Assembly: GCA_944472155.2 (NCBI GenBank)
Contig: OX235277.1
Coordinates: forward strand, 36,900,804-36,964,803
Length of the DNA: 64,000 nucleotides
Direction of reading: 5' to 3'
Origin: Trichobilharzia szidati
Taxonomy: Eukaryota; Platyhelminthes; Trematoda; Strigeidida; Schistosomatidae
Both the position numbers and the translations under genes were made by a program. The notes under the pieces are model-generated. The model saw only the letters and a program-made list of their open reading frames with translations, was not told where the DNA came from and ran no database searches. Below are positions 34,471-46,960 of the stretch, piece by piece (position 1 is the stretch's first letter; the number at the start of each line of letters is the position of its first letter).

Positions 34471-34867
34471 CACGACAAAGTTGTAAGAAAAAGGCACTTT
34501 CGAACAATATAACTACAATATTTATACTTATTCGGATGTTTCAACTAAATTTGTAATTATTATCCGTTTTTTTTCTAGACTTTGTGTCACTGTTCTTAAG
34601 TTTGAATATTATACAGTGAATTTTTCTTTATCCCTGTTTAATCTTTAATTTTATAGCATCTATTTGTCCATGTGCGATACACTAATGTGCTACATTATGA
34701 TCTCATTTTGTATGAGTAAAGTCAAGGTTATTTTGCCCCCGGACAGTCAGTAAGAATTCTTGTTGTGTGATACTTGTTGACAGAGTTTTTGATCCCAAAT
34801 TGTTGGGAATACCCTACTTGATTCTAAGGTTCTTCTTACAGCTGAATTTCGGTTGATTTTTTTTGTT

Positions 34868-35083
34868 CTACGGTACGTTAGTAGTTCAGTGATTGAACGT
34901 TCCCTAACCTCACACAGGTGAATCACTCCTAAACCGCGCCAAGCCACTGGTAAGGCTGGTAAAGAGGGAACGTTGGACGTGAGGCTTGCAACTCCACCCC
35001 GTAAAAAAGACCACTGCTACCTAAACTTCATACTCTAGTCTACAGCCCTATGTTCCACTCGAGACGTAAAGGAATAAAAAAAG
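34868..35083 (+). mobile_element. SINE-T1, diverged
   Basis: It holds a degenerate head (agtagttcagtgattgaacg), body (ggtaaggctggtaaagagg) and RTE-like 3' end (agccctatgttccactcgagacg) with an A run. The B box is not recognisable. Confidence 0.7.
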
Positions 35084-35289
35084 CTTTCGTTCTACAGTAC
35101 TTGTTTTTTTACTAGAAACATACCTAGGCTGTGTAGCCGCCTGAAATCAATGTTGAGGTAATTTTGAGTTTTCTGTGTTATTATTGTTAAAAATAGAACA
35201 ATAAAGTTTACGGCACTAGCAGCCATTTTACTTTCTTTAGTGCTGTTTGTGTCTGTGCACGTCTCAAGTGAGTTTTGGTCACCGATACC

Positions 35290-36370
35290 ATTAATATTAT
35301 TATTATTGCCTTTGGTTCCCAGTGGAACATAGGGCTTTAAAAACACATCTCCAATTTCTTTTCTTCTCTGCTGTCCTTTTCAGCTGGCTAGGTCCACGAT
35401 TGCCCAGAATCTCTCATCTCTTCCTCCAACTCAAACGGTCTTCTCAGTGTGAACCTCGCATTAATGACCCACTTGTCACTCCGGTTTCAAATCGAGTAAC
35501 GGCCCGCACTGAGCGCGATGTAATTTGACGGTCTCCTCAATGTATGGCCGATCAATCCACCTCCATTTTCTCCTACATATTTGTTGAGCAATCGACTCTT
35601 GGTTTGTTTGTTCCCAACCAAAGTTTCTTGGTGCTTTTTTTTACTGACTAGCCAGTTGATCTTCAGCATGGACTCAAGGAAGGCAGTTGTTGTTGGAAAT
35701 CCTTTTCGTGACGCACACGTAGTTCAAGTTTCCGACAGATATAGAACTGATCGACTGACTTCACATTTGTGTTGAGTAGAATCCGAATCTTGTTCTTCAT
35801 CCTGACTGAATGAGCGGAGATTTCCAAACTTGTTTCATATTGATGAAGGTGATCTCGCCTTTCCCATTCTGGCTGACTGACTTTCTCACCCGAGCTGTCT
35901 GACTGCGTGTGGTTGAAACCATGGTTCCTGTCTGGATAATTGACGGAAGTCACCTTTGTAAAATCTCTCCCGTTGATGATGATTGGTGCTGGTTGTGAGT
36001 GCTGTTGCTGTTGGTTGGTTGTCTCAGTCACCACCGTCTTCCCCATGTTCATCTGCAGTCCTGTCTTCACTGCCTGCCTCGCCTCAAGTTTGTTGATTTT
36101 CGTCCGCAAGTCTTTGAGTTTGTGGAACATAAATCATCCGCGAAGTACAAATGCATTACAGTCTTCTTATCAGTCAGTACAACGTATTCTCCCTGCCTGC
36201 GCACAGTCTGCTGCATAATCTAGTCAACAACAATTAAGAATATCGTCGATGATAATAGCTGACCAGCTTGTCGTTTTTCTTTCGTCTTCACTCTGAAAAC
36301 CTTGCCGCGTTTCTGTTGTGGATCACCTGACACTTGGCATTGTCATATAGCTTTAATATAAGTTTGTTCA
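35290..36370 (-). mobile_element. RTE-b LINE, 5'-truncated
   Basis: The AAT tail lies at 35293 (attattattatt). On the minus strand the post-RT frame at 36130-35663 reads TGLQMNMGKTVVTETTNQQQQ, PAPIIINGRDFTKVTS and NKIRILLNTNVKSV, then the SRLLNKYVGENGGGLIGHTLRRPSN block in another frame (35669-35487). The copy ends near 36370 upstream of the RT motif B region. Confidence 0.85.
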
Positions 36371-37895
36371 GCTGTACAATGGTAGGCAAGGATAAATCCC
36401 ACTTCACGCCCCAACTAATCGGTTTTGCTTGTTTCAAACGCTATCTACTCAGGTAAAGTACTTCCAGTCTTTGCCTTTGTCATGGATATCATAAACAGTC
36501 AATATTGCCAGTAATTATCATGCAGTTACGTTTCTTATCCAAACTTCCTGTTCATGTTTTTGTTATTATTAAATTTTAAATCCTCAGTTTGTAATTTTGT
36601 AACTTTTTATAATTTGCCCCTCGGCTGGAAATAGTTCTGAAACTCACTCACCCATATGTTATGCGTACGCAAATGTACAGCCTAGTTGATAGATTCTCTA
36701 GACTGCAACCGTCTTCTTTCTAATTTTACCCATGATATGCTGAGTATATTCCATGAACTGAAGGATAGTATAACTATTTTCCTAAACCCTTTTTTTTACC
36801 TTGGTCATGGTAATGTCAATTTCGCAGATTAGATTCATTCCAAGTTAAGTCATCTTCGCCCCTCACTGTTGTTATCATCATTATCATCGTCACAACCTGA
36901 AATCTCGATATCACTTAACTTATTTTAGACATCCTGACATTTTATAATTCACTCACTTCCAATCTACTAGCCCACCCACCCCCGAACACCTTAAAAATTA
37001 CGTTAATTATCTTTATTCTTATCATATAATGACTGAGCAATTCTGAATGTCACCTGATAACTTTATCTGTAATATACATAACGATTGACTACAGCTTGAA
37101 AATGAAGTTGTTGAAAAATAACACACATTTCTTCATCATTGAACAAAAACTGTGTTTAAAATAACTCCTAATTTTAAGCGCGCTGCTTACAAATTATCTT
37201 CATGTGTTGTTCTAATCCATTTCGCCTTCTTTTTTTCTAAATCACAAACATTTCCAGCATTTAGATCATATTAACTAAATAAAAATTTTTGTATAAATCA
37301 AAAATCGATTTCATTCACAATAATGCGTATAGGGTTTATTATAATAAGTGGGTGAGTATTTCGGAAAATTTATTCCTCTTCTATTCATGTTATCTCTGTA
37401 TGCATGACACTATCAGTATCTTGAAATGTGCCACTCGCTGAACTGGTGAATACAAAAGTGTGCCTATTGTGCTTGTTGAAAGCAGAGGTGTCAGTCAAAA
37501 ATACTGGCATTCTCTATCCTAATCGGAAGTTTAGAAAATTTTGTTAACATTAATAATTTGTATTTATGTAGGCCTTGTGTGTGTTAATGCATTGGAAGAC
37601 ATGAAAGCAATCAGTGATTACGTTGTATAGTTATTTTGCCACCTTGTAAACACCTATCAGATAGGACTACACTTACTGATATATATATATATATACATCT
37701 ATATACGTATATAGCATCCCTGTCCTTCTCTACAAGTGACCTTTACAGCTTACACCAATATATCTAGGCCAAGATTGTGGTTGAAATAATTTCTCAAGGC
37801 GTTAAAGATTAATCCACCGTAACTTATCATTTTCTTCAGGAATTTAAACATCGCCTATAATTTATTCGGAGAACAAGAATAATTACAGTGAACAG
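36371..37895. other. unassigned AT-rich stretch
   Basis: No gene recognised. A short (TA)n run lies at 37680-37696. This is one of the longest stretches without any identified element. Confidence 0.45.
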
Positions 37896-37899
37896 CTGT

Positions 37900-38130
37900 G
37901 GTTTCAATGGACTTCTTCGACCCACAGAGAAGAACTAAAGAAACTGGAAAATGATGAAAGACTGATAATCACACAGCCTGATAAAGGTTCAGCAGTAGTC
38001 TTTCTCGATAGAAGCCACTTTATTAAAAAAATGGATGATATATTGAAGGACACAAAGAAGTATCAAAAACTTGAGGAAAAGAAAGATTTCAATAAAAAAA
38101 ATACAGAACGAATTAACCAGACGTTTGAAG
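37900..38130 (+). mobile_element. PLE RT N-terminal fragment
   Basis: It reads EELKKLENDERLIITQPDKGSAVVFLDRSHFIKKMDDILKDTKKYQKLE. The ITQPDKGxxVVxxDR block is the conserved entry to the Penelope RT domain and corresponds to the part missing upstream of the copy at 48289. One open frame of about 75 codons. Neighbouring PLE sequence at 38255 has the opposite direction. Confidence 0.85.
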
Positions 38131-38134
38131 AAAC

Positions 38135-38205
38135 TGCACTCGTCGTTTCCTATTCGGGCGCCATTCGAGCAAACACCTGATGCGTGATGTCATTCTCGAT
38201 GTGTA
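38135..38205 (-). mobile_element. RTE-b patch between PLE pieces
   Basis: The stretch tttcctattcgggcgccattcgagcaaacacctg resembles the RTE-b internal block at 23460-23500. It is short and diverged. It separates the two oppositely oriented PLE fragments. Confidence 0.4.
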
Positions 38206-38254
38206 ACAGTGAAAATGGCTGTACTGACCCATCCAAGCATTCTTTCTAAACAGG

Positions 38255-38540
38255 TGTTTCTTCAAATGTTTATGTATCTTCTTGTCAAGAAGGGCGTCTA
38301 AGAAGAGTATACTTTTAGTTTCTTCCTCCTCATAAGTGAAATGAATGGCTGGGTGAATATTTCTGATAGCATTCCAAAGCCGCTATTTTTTAAGGTCTCT
38401 ATCACAAACGATGAAAGTGCCATCTACCTACTGATCATGTCTCTGAATGGAATATTTTCAAGTTTCTCAAACCACAGACTCTGTTGTGAACCTACCGGAG
38501 ATCCAATTTCACACGAATTAGCCCCTGAGGAGTAACCAGT
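38255..38540 (-). mobile_element. PLE RT catalytic region remnant
   Basis: The minus strand reads CEIGSPVGSQ (motif B, normally GSPLGP), SLWFEKLENIPFRD and VDGTFIVCDRDLKK (motif C, with DD changed to DG), followed by a remnant of the downstream FLDV region. Stops interrupt it. Confidence 0.7.
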
Positions 38541-39589
38541 GTCAAGTATCCAGTTGTTAGCAGCTGTACTGACTGAATTCTTTCAGTTGAGCCTACAGTA
38601 TAGTCGTCAAAGCAGAAGACGAACTGGTGAGGAGCTATGAACCTAGGTTTCGCATTTATTGGCACTCATCAGCAATAAACTTCACTGGCGTAGTTATTTT
38701 TTTAAAAAGCTTTATAGTTTAATTATTAAGCTTTCAGTGTTCTTTTGGGTCATCATGAAGACTTCGCAATCAAAACATAGTTATGATGGAGTGTGTGTTG
38801 TGGGTTCGCCTAAATGAACTACAATGACCCTCCAGAACGCGATACTATAGCCAACCGATCACTTGAAAATCTGATTGGTTGTATGACATCGAAATTCCTC
38901 AAGACGTTAAGCCAAAAATGAACGAATAAAAACTGTCCAGTAAGCCCTATGTTCCTGCCGGAACTCAAAGGAATGAGGGAAAGCGCGATGAATTATATTG
39001 ATTAGTTATACATTAGAAAATACTGGTACATATACTTGTCAGGAAAATCAGAGAGAATTTAAAACAATTTCCCGTTTGATAAGTCACTCTTCTCAGCAAT
39101 GTTAAACTATAATGTGGCAATAGTTACATGACCTTTTTCCACTAATATCAACAAATAAGTGGCTGCACTCTGATTGGTTGAAGCTAAGGTGATTCAAGGT
39201 CACTGCCTGCCTAGATCAATAGATTTATTGATAACATTACTAATAGTTGATTGATTGCCGTTTAAATGTCATTTAACAGTATGACAAATAATAAAACCTT
39301 TTATCTGATCTATGCATATTTTAATAATACAACCTCGATTTTGCACAATTTATTGTGATTCAATGGGAGAGAATAATTCCATTTAAGATAAGTTCATTCG
39401 AGATAAAACACACAATGATACAGTTTTAATAACAATGTGAATCCCATTAAATAATATGGATTTCAATGCGTCTATAATACTACCATATAAAGAAGGAACA
39501 TCAGAAAGCCTATGTATGATCCCTAATGAGGCTGAGAAAAATTGTCAGATCGTGGAAAATACCCATTAAGACATAAGGAAGAAGAGAAC
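38541..39589. other. unassigned stretch
   Basis: A short RTE-like 3' end (aagccctatgttcctgccgg) lies at 38942-38980. Otherwise nothing recognised. Confidence 0.4.
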
Positions 39590-40525
39590 GCGAAGTTCAG
39601 CAAAGATATCTTTTCAGCGATTCCTATTTCGAAAGCTGTACAATACCATTTAAATACATAAATTTACATATATGCAATTTTTACTTGATTCCACATAATT
39701 ACGAAGGCGAATAAAAGGTGACAATTATTTTCAACGAGACATGGTTTACGAGAGGCCTAGAAACAGAATAACACATGACTAGAACGAATTATAGGTGTGT
39801 AAAACATGAGCATGGAAGCAAACTTAAATAATAATTTTCAACTTGAAATGGAAGTTAGAAGGTGTGGATATAGATTACAAGAGTCTTAGAAACAAAAATT
39901 ACACAGGATTAGGATATAATTGTAAAATGGTTATTTTAAACTAATTATAAATATTTTTATAACTGATCAAATGGGATGAATTGAATGAAGACAGAGAGAA
40001 TAAGAACCACACGCATAGCGAACGAAAATAAACCTAAAAACAACAAAAACGAACAAAAAATAGAGAGACTGAGGGACATACAGAACTAGGTCCATGGTAA
40101 TTGTAGAGGTTGAACTAATTTATTTTAAATACAGCTCCGGCTTTTTGATGCATAATGCAAGGTTTTTCTGCAGTACAGAGAATTCGAAAACACACTGCTT
40201 TTGGTAGGTTTCTGTTGACTTTGTAAGTGACTTTGAATGAATCAGTTGAGATGTTGTTGGAGGTGTTGATCAGATGTTCAATAATGGCACTTCTGATTCA
40301 ACCGCTGCCTCATCTTTGCAGCCACACTGGATAGTGTTCTCTAACACGTTTTGAAAGGACTCGCATACAGCGTTTTATGTACCTAGCTCCACAAGAGCAG
40401 GTGAACTGGTATATGCACCGTTTTTTTCCATACTCATTCTAATCCTGTGTAATTTTGTTTCTAAGCCTCTCGTAGACCATGTATAGTTGAAAATAATTAT
40501 CTCCTTCGTAAATCTGTGGAATCAA
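39590..40525 (-). mobile_element. PLE-A copy with inverted ends
   Basis: The minus-strand GIY-YIG remnant (reverse of 40140-40415) covers the region from the CSCGARYI core to the LCTAEKPCIM-like end. The 3' UTR follows to the terminal motif at 39597 (gttcagcaaagatatc). Part of the UTR recurs inverted at 40425-40525 (cctctcgtagaccatg against catggtttacgagagg). The UTR also holds an imperfect duplication (near 39750 and 39880). Confidence 0.75.
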
Positions 40526-40531
40526 GTAATT

Positions 40532-41700
40532 ATTATTATTATTGTATCCTTTAATTCCTAGAGGAACATAGGGCTTCAGCCATGCGTCTCCATTGCGTTC
40601 TGTTCTCTCCTAGGGTCTTCACCTGGCTCCAAGTCTGCCCACACGTTTTCATCTCCTCTTCACATGACCTCCTCCAAGTCACCCTCACACTGACGACCAA
40701 CTCGCCGCTTCCCTTTCAGCCGGGTTCCACTCGAGCAATGGCTTGTCTAGTGATGTCACTTGATGGTTTCCTCAGAGTATGGCCAATCCATCTCCATTTC
40801 CTTCTGCATATTTGTTGTACAACCGGTTCCTGGTTGGTTCGCTCCCAGAGATCTCTGTTGCTGATCATATCTGGCCGGCCATTTGATCTTGAGTATTGAG
40901 CGAAGACAACTGTCAATCAAGGTCTGTAGTTTGTTTGAGATGCTCTTTATGACGCGCTGGCCAAGTCTCTGATCCGTATGGTAGCACTGACTGACTTCAC
41001 ATTGGAGTTGAAAATCCGGATCTTATTTTTGATGCTGAGTGTTGTTGACCTCCACACAGATTTGAGAGTAGTGAAAGCTTGTCCTGCTTTCCCGATTCTT
41101 GCTTTGAAATCCTTGTCAGTTCCGCCTGTAGTTGAGACGATGCTTCCCAGGAAGGTGGGAAAAAGAGGTTGTTTCTTTCAGGTTCCTTCCATTTATGCTG
41201 ATTGTTGTCTGTTGTTGTTGCTGCCGTTGGTGTTGGCCAGGAATCTTCATCACCTCTGTCTCCACCTTCTCTATGTTCACCTGAAGTCCTATTTTCTCTG
41301 GATGCTTCTTCTGCCAACTTGTTGCTTCTCATTTGCATATCTTCCAGTTTGTAGGAAATCAGACATATATCATCGGCGAAGTCCAGATCCTCCAGGTTTT
41401 TTGTGTGAGTCCATTTTATGCCTGTTTCCTCATTGCCCACTGTTTGTCGCATTATCCAGTCTACTGCAATCAGGAAAATCATTGGCGATAGTAGGCAGCC
41501 AGCTTGTCTTACTCCTGTCCTCACTTCGAAGGATTCCGTAAGTTTCTCGTTGTGGATTACTTGGCATGCAGCATTATCGTACAGCTGTTGGATGAGATGT
41601 GTAATTGTCGGTGGCACCCCGTAGTAGCGAAGTAGTTACCAAATCACCTCTCGATCGGCGCTGTCAAAGGCCTTTTCAAAGTCGATGAAGTTGAGATAGA
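40532..41700 (-). mobile_element. RTE-a LINE, RT domain to 3' end
   Basis: The AAT tail lies at 40532. The minus strand starts near 41700 at NFIDFEKAFDSADREVIW (RT motif A), then after a TAA come THLIQQLYDNAACQV, RTGVRQAGCLLSP (motif B), LEDLDFADDICLIS (motif C, FADD), then a QQ- and T-rich linker and the post-RT region. A 206-codon frame (41617-40997) is open. It is a close relative of the copy at 61008, truncated at nearly the same 5' point. Confidence 0.88.
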
Positions 41701-41799
41701 GTAAAAATTGTATCTGTATAAATTTATGTATTTAAATGCTATTGTACAGCTTCTGAGAAAGAAAAATTGTCGTCTTTAAGACCTAATTACCATGTAATG

Positions 41800-42290
41800 A
41801 ATGGGAGATCAATTACATCAATCACACTAGTAGATTGCCGTCAGTTTGACCACTAAAACATAGGAATTTAGCTAGAATCAGAACCCTGCTAAGTTAAGTA
41901 ACCTTGGAAAAACTCAGTCACTGCAATGCATTCACTTGCAAGTAATCACATAGTATGTTGAGATAGGGTGAGGGTATTTAAAGGCGATATAATTAGGTAG
42001 AAGGAGTCTTTGTTAATCGGTCTAACACAGAACACGTGGAATCAGAATGACGCAATGCCAATACCGGATGCATAAGAAATTGCAGTAAATAACAAGCGGG
42101 AGAAATAGAGAAAAAATATCAAAAGCATATTATAAAGTCGTGTGAATACATCGATATGGTTATGAGCGATAAAATGTGCTCAAGATATCCTCCAGGTAGT
42201 GGACGTTCATCACAGTGTTTTAGATGGAATAAACTTATCCAATGTAGAATTATATCCTACCAATTTGTCCAAATTCTATTGATACGTTAA
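41800..42290 (+). mobile_element. PLE-B 3' part, decayed
   Basis: It matches 15370-16010 in order: acactagtagattgccgtcag (GIY-YIG core region), aaacataggaatttagctag, the aacaca..tggaat region, and the terminal hairpin block gatatggttatgagc...gtgctcaa near 42155-42185. Strongly diverged. Confidence 0.65.
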
Positions 42291-42394
42291 GAAGGAAAAA
42301 TCTCTAGTTGATTTGCTTGACCGAAAATGATCAGTCTTATTTTCAGTGAATCGTTTAGCACTACCAGTATGAATAAGTGGAGGTTCCTTGTTTA

Positions 42395-42490
42395 TTGGTA
42401 CCTGGTAGAAGAATCCAGGATGCGTATTTAAGATTGTTCAGCCAGATGTACCTGCTTCCCAGGAAACGATGGTGTTCCCAAAGAGATTTG
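42395..42490 (-). mobile_element. Sm-alpha-like SINE fragment, hammerhead remnant
   Basis: On the reverse strand the blocks gggaagcaggtacatctggctg and cgcatcctggattctt resemble the hammerhead region of Schistosoma Sm-alpha repeats. The core boxes are disrupted. It lacks the tRNA-like head. Confidence 0.5.
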
Positions 42491-42619
42491 TCTGTTTCAG
42501 AGGTTTGAAGATATTTCTACGCTACAGTTCAACACTTTGTAGTGAAACTTCATTTAGAAAAAAAGGGAAACAGGAAATATAAAGTAACTGCATTTATATT
42601 TAACAGTAAACCAAGTGTG

Positions 42620-43925
42620 TCTTTTACGAATGTACGCATCGTCAATGAACAAAGCATTGAATGCCAGTCAAGCCTGTACCTCAACTTCATTGACTTCAAA
42701 AAGGGCTTCGACAGCGTTGACTGAGAAGTAATCTGAAAACTGCTTTAACACTAAGGTGTGCAGTGCCCAAGTCTTTATCAACCTTATTCAACAGTTATAT
42801 AACGTATCAAGTGATCCGAAATGGAAAACTCAGATAGGAGTTAGAAGTGAATACAGGAGTAAGACAAGACTGCCTGCCTATTGTCACCCACGATGATATT
42901 CCTAATTGTGATGGACTGGATTATGCTAGAGACTGTGCGTGGGGAGGGAGAAAATATGAATACATTGTACTAACCAATAAGAGGACTCTACAAGATCTAG
43001 ATTTCGCGTATGGATGATTTATGTTTAATGTCACACAAATTCTAAGACTTGCGGGTGAAAACCAACAAACTTGTTAATGAGAAGAGGCAGGCAGTGAAGG
43101 CAGTACTGCAGGTGAATATGGAGAAGACAGAGATGGTTTAGATACCCACGAACAAGCAGCGACAACAACAACAACCAGCACCAATCACTATCAACGGGAG
43201 AGATTTTACAGAGAATACCTCGTTATCTTATCCAGAAAGGAAGCACAGTTTCAACCACAGGCAGTCGGCATGGATGAAGATGTCAAAATCAGCCAGTTTA
43301 ATTAGGAAAGGCGAGATACACCTTCATCAGCCTGAAACCAGTTTGTAAATCATCTGCACTCCGCCTCAGCATAAAGAACAAGATTCGGATTCTATTCAAC
43401 ACAAATTAGTCAGTTATTCTATAAGAGTCAGAAACTTGGCCAGGCCGTAACGAAAAGCATTTTCAACAGGCCGATGAAGACTTTCATTAAAAACTGCCCA
43501 TTTCACTGGCTGGTCCCATACTGAATACCAAACGGGCGGCTGAACGGCCACAAAGAGTTAGCAACAAGAAACTCTGGCTAGCGACAAACCAACAGATGAG
43601 AGCCGATTGCTCAACAGATGTGTAGGAGAAAATGGAAATGAATTGATCGGGCATAAATTGGGGAGACCGTCGAATGAAATCTTCAGCAATGCAGGCCAAC
43701 GCTTGAGTGGAATCCAAATGGGGAACGACGAGTGGGTCATCGGTGCGAGGGTGATATTGAGAAGATCGTTTGGGTAGGAGGAGATGGGAGATTATTGGGT
43801 ATCGTGAACCTAGCCAGCTGAAGAGGGGGACTGCAGAGAGTTAAAGAAAGTGGAGATGTATTGTTGAAGCTATATGTTCCACTTGGAACCCAATGGTATA
43901 ATGATAATAATAATCATATAATAAG
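42620..43925 (+). mobile_element. RTE-b LINE, RT domain to 3' end, decayed
   Basis: It starts in NEQSIECQSSLYLNFIDFKKGFDSVD (motif A region), then motif B and C remnants (caggagtaagacaagactgcc; gatctagatttcgcg), the GKAVLQVNMEKTEM-like region and PAPITINGRDFTEN, the LLNRCVGENGNELIGHKLGR block, and ends gttccacttggaacccaatgg with an AAT tail. It is the longest RTE-b copy. Many frameshifts. Confidence 0.85.
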
Positions 43926-44004
43926 TTTGTTTTAGATTTTGGTTCTAGCAACTATGTTAACATTTAATATGGAAATATGCATTGTAACGTTGTGTCGTTT
44001 TATT

Positions 44005-44225
44005 TGGAGAGGTGTCATTTGACGACCTCCTCAACACGTGCCCCCGATCAATACATATCCATTATCGCTTACATCTGTGTTGAGTAATCGGCTCTTGCTT
44101 TGTTGATTTTTCCCCAACCAGAGTTTCTTGTCACTACTTGTTTCTGGCCGTCCAGCCGCCCATTTGTTCTTCAGTATGGTGCCAGCCAGTGAAGTGAGTA
44201 GCTGCTGATTAAAAGTCCTTAACTT
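44005..44225 (-). mobile_element. RTE-b internal fragment
   Basis: In reverse it matches the post-RT SRLLN..GENG block and KNKWAAGRPETSSDKKLWLG region. No tail. It lies just after the plus-strand RTE-b, giving an inverted pair. Confidence 0.65.
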
Positions 44226-44354
44226 CTTGGAATCTGAGTAATATACATCTAATCAGCTCACTCAATCAGAAGTGCATATTTTCATTCAATTATGCTTACC
44301 TTTTCGATTACAATTCATGGTATCAAGCCGATTACAAACTGTAATCTGAATAAT

Positions 44355-45680
44355 TCAAATGAACTGTCGTCAAGATTTGACAGAATAGTTCTAAAATATT
44401 TGGGCGCCGAGTGAGAAGTAGACATTTGTAAAAAAAATTATATTTGTAAAATCTCAGCGAGATTGAAATGAGTAATTTCAACGTTTCCTGTGTTCGGCAA
44501 TCTGGTCCGAACTTCTTCAGGGAAATTAATCGAAATTAACATAACAGAGGTTTATATATATAAAAGGAACATCACTTGTTTTTAAAAATTTTGTCCAATC
44601 ATGAGTCATTCAACAAGTATAATAAATAAAATTTTATGAGCTGTGATCAAAATTTGACCTCGGACTTACAAATATCGGTCTACCTTTGTTAAACACTTTA
44701 AACAGAGTGTGTATGTGTGTGTGGGTAAACAGTTGTAAAACATTTCTTAACGTCTCCATAAGAAGATATGGACGGTCGGGATTTTGACCAAGTATTAATA
44801 ATTAGTGATACATATCCATTTTTTATTTATTAATAAGAATTTCTTATGCATCAGCTAACATCACGCCTTCATGTCTGTTCTAACTGTTAGTATCTAGAAT
44901 TTTATGAATTGCACGTATTTTCAAAATTATGGTGTTCAGGATTAGAGTTTAGTAGAAACACCCTGTCAAACTTGTTGCTTTGTCTTCTTTTTGAAGATTG
45001 AGCTGCTTTATTAGACCTACTGGAGTTGTCAGGCGACTCGACAGCTACGGATTTAGGATATGCATTCTGTTGCAGACAACGGAGAGTGGAAATACAATGA
45101 TTGGGCCAATTACACAGTTTCTTTGTTAACTTGATTCGATTGCAAAATAATTCAAATGAACTGCCGTCAAGATTTGACAGAATAGTTCTAAAATATTTGG
45201 GAGCCGAGTGAGAAGTACACATTTGTATAAAATTATATTTGTAAAATCTCTGCGAGATTTATAACAATTAATAAATAAAAAATGGATATGTATCACTAAT
45301 TATTAATACTTGGTCAAAATTCTCGACTGTCTATATCTTCTTATGGAGACGTTAAGAAATGTTTTACAACTGTTTACACACACACACATACACACTCTGT
45401 TTAAAGTATTTAACAAAGGTAGACCAATAGTTGTAAGTCCGGGGTTAAATTTGGATCACAGCTCATAAAATTTTGTTTATTATTCTTGTTGAATGACTCA
45501 TGATTGGACAAAGTTTTTAAAACCAAGAGATGTTCCTTTTATATATAAAACCTCTGTTGTGTTAATTTTGATTAATTTCCCTGAAGAAGTTCGGACCAGA
45601 TTGCCGAACACAGGAAACGTTGAAATTACTCATTTCAATCTCGCTGAGATTTTACAAATATAATTTTTTACAAATGTTGT
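44355..45680. mobile_element. PLE-D-like element inside a long inverted repeat
   Basis: About 385 bp at 44446-44830 recurs inverted at 45280-45665. In addition about 105 bp at 44355-44460 recurs directly at 45150-45255. The centre holds a minus frame (45222-44902, 106 aa) with LTKKLCNWPNHCISTLRCLQ and YPKSVAVESPDNS, resembling the N-terminal region of some PLE proteins; this is tentative. The arm ends carry CTGAAGA, a six-pair hairpin GTTCGG/CCGAAC, then GGAAACGTTG, a hammerhead-like module. The element is likely a PLE remnant: inverted 3' end, N-terminal piece, 3' end. Confidence 0.55.
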
Positions 45681-46725
45681 AATCGGAATAATTACGGTTT
45701 TCGAAAGAAAGTGTGGTGAGATTTCATCTCTTCGAACTCTATAGACTGACAATCTGATTTATAACCCTGATTAACTTTATTCTGTTCATCTAGTTTCCAA
45801 CTTACCTATACTTATATATATATATATATATATATATAGACTCTGTTGTCAGATAGGTTATGCTGTCATTATTGACCACAAATTAGACATTACACATGGG
45901 ATGACCTTCTTGTCAGTCACTTGCCCTTATTCGAAACAAGAAAAAGAATTTGAACAAATGGATAGCCCACTAGAAACAAGGTCACGACTGTAATGAGTGT
46001 ATCAATCAGTTTAAAAAGGCATTCATAAATTCTGACGACATAATACCATTGAACAATTGAAAAGTTAAGCGGGGAAGACAAAAGTGAAGTACTGTCAAAT
46101 TATTATATATTTTGACATTTTGTCAGCGAGTATCCATCCATATGGAGATAGAGATGGGCAGAAAAACAGAGAAAGAGAGAGAGCGATGAATTTATTTCCG
46201 TGAATGTATCTTTTTTGTATGCGTATTAATCAGCTTAATGCTACTAAGGTCAGTGAAAGTGCACAACTGACAAGAAACTTGTTATTGTAATAGTATTATA
46301 TGATAAAACTTTACTGATTTTATCTTGTCTTATATAGTTGCTTTTTTTCTTGGCTTTTGATAGAATATAAATATTTCTTCTGTAAATGTATCCTCTTTTT
46401 TGAAATTGAATGGAAATACAGAAATATTCGAGGTGTTAGTTTGGGACTCTGGGGCGGTGTACATCCAGAACCCCACTCAGGATCAAACCTTATGGTTATT
46501 AGGCCAAGATCGATGACCATTCATACAATCACTCCAGAATCCAGCAACCCATGAATTTTGAGTTTGTTCGCTAGAGATAAAGCTCTATCCACTCCTCCAC
46601 ACCGGTCACAACTTCTCAATGCAGCCTCAGAACATCCATCTGGTAGCCATCATTCAGTTGGTGATTAATATTTTGACTAAGGGTTTCCGTAGGTATTTGG
46701 ATTATTGTCAATGTAGGTTTTGTCA
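45681..46725. other. unassigned stretch with microsatellite
   Basis: It contains the (TA)13 run at 45813-45838 and a purine run near 46165-46187. A B-box-like motif in reverse (ggatcaaacc near 46478-46490) hints at another tRNA-derived element, but no body could be matched. Confidence 0.4.
45813..45838. repeat. (TA)n microsatellite
   Basis: Thirteen uninterrupted TA units. Confidence 0.98.
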
Positions 46726-46729
46726 CGAA

Positions 46730-46960
46730 TTGACAGAAGTCAGGATTAACGGGTCACTGAACTGCAACCCAAGTGGTTAAAATGTCAGTGATCTTGGCCT
46801 TATAAGCTGAAGTCTGTAGGCTCAGTCTTCCATGGAGTTGAGGGTGTGTCGGACGAAATACCTGTCCAGTGTTGTCTAGTTCTCAATGATCTCAAAAAGA
46901 TGCCGGTTCGTGATGACATCGAGGCGCTGTGTTTCATCCCTCCTTGCGACTCGTCATCTA
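46730..46960 (+). mobile_element. HH-1 element, decayed
   Basis: It holds a tRNA-like remnant (ccaagtggttaaaatgtcag), GGACGAAAT and CCTGTCCAGTG of the hammerhead region (46850-46880), and the end gatgccggttcgtgatgac. Core box one is lost. Confidence 0.5.

Noticed and set aside
40978..41541. 187-codon plus-strand open frame
   Set aside because: It is the shadow of the RTE-a coding sequence on the minus strand. The same applies to the 180-codon minus frame at 61159-61701.
46470..46560. another tRNA-derived SINE
   Set aside because: Only a single B-box-like motif in reverse is visible; no A box, body or second copy in the window supports it.
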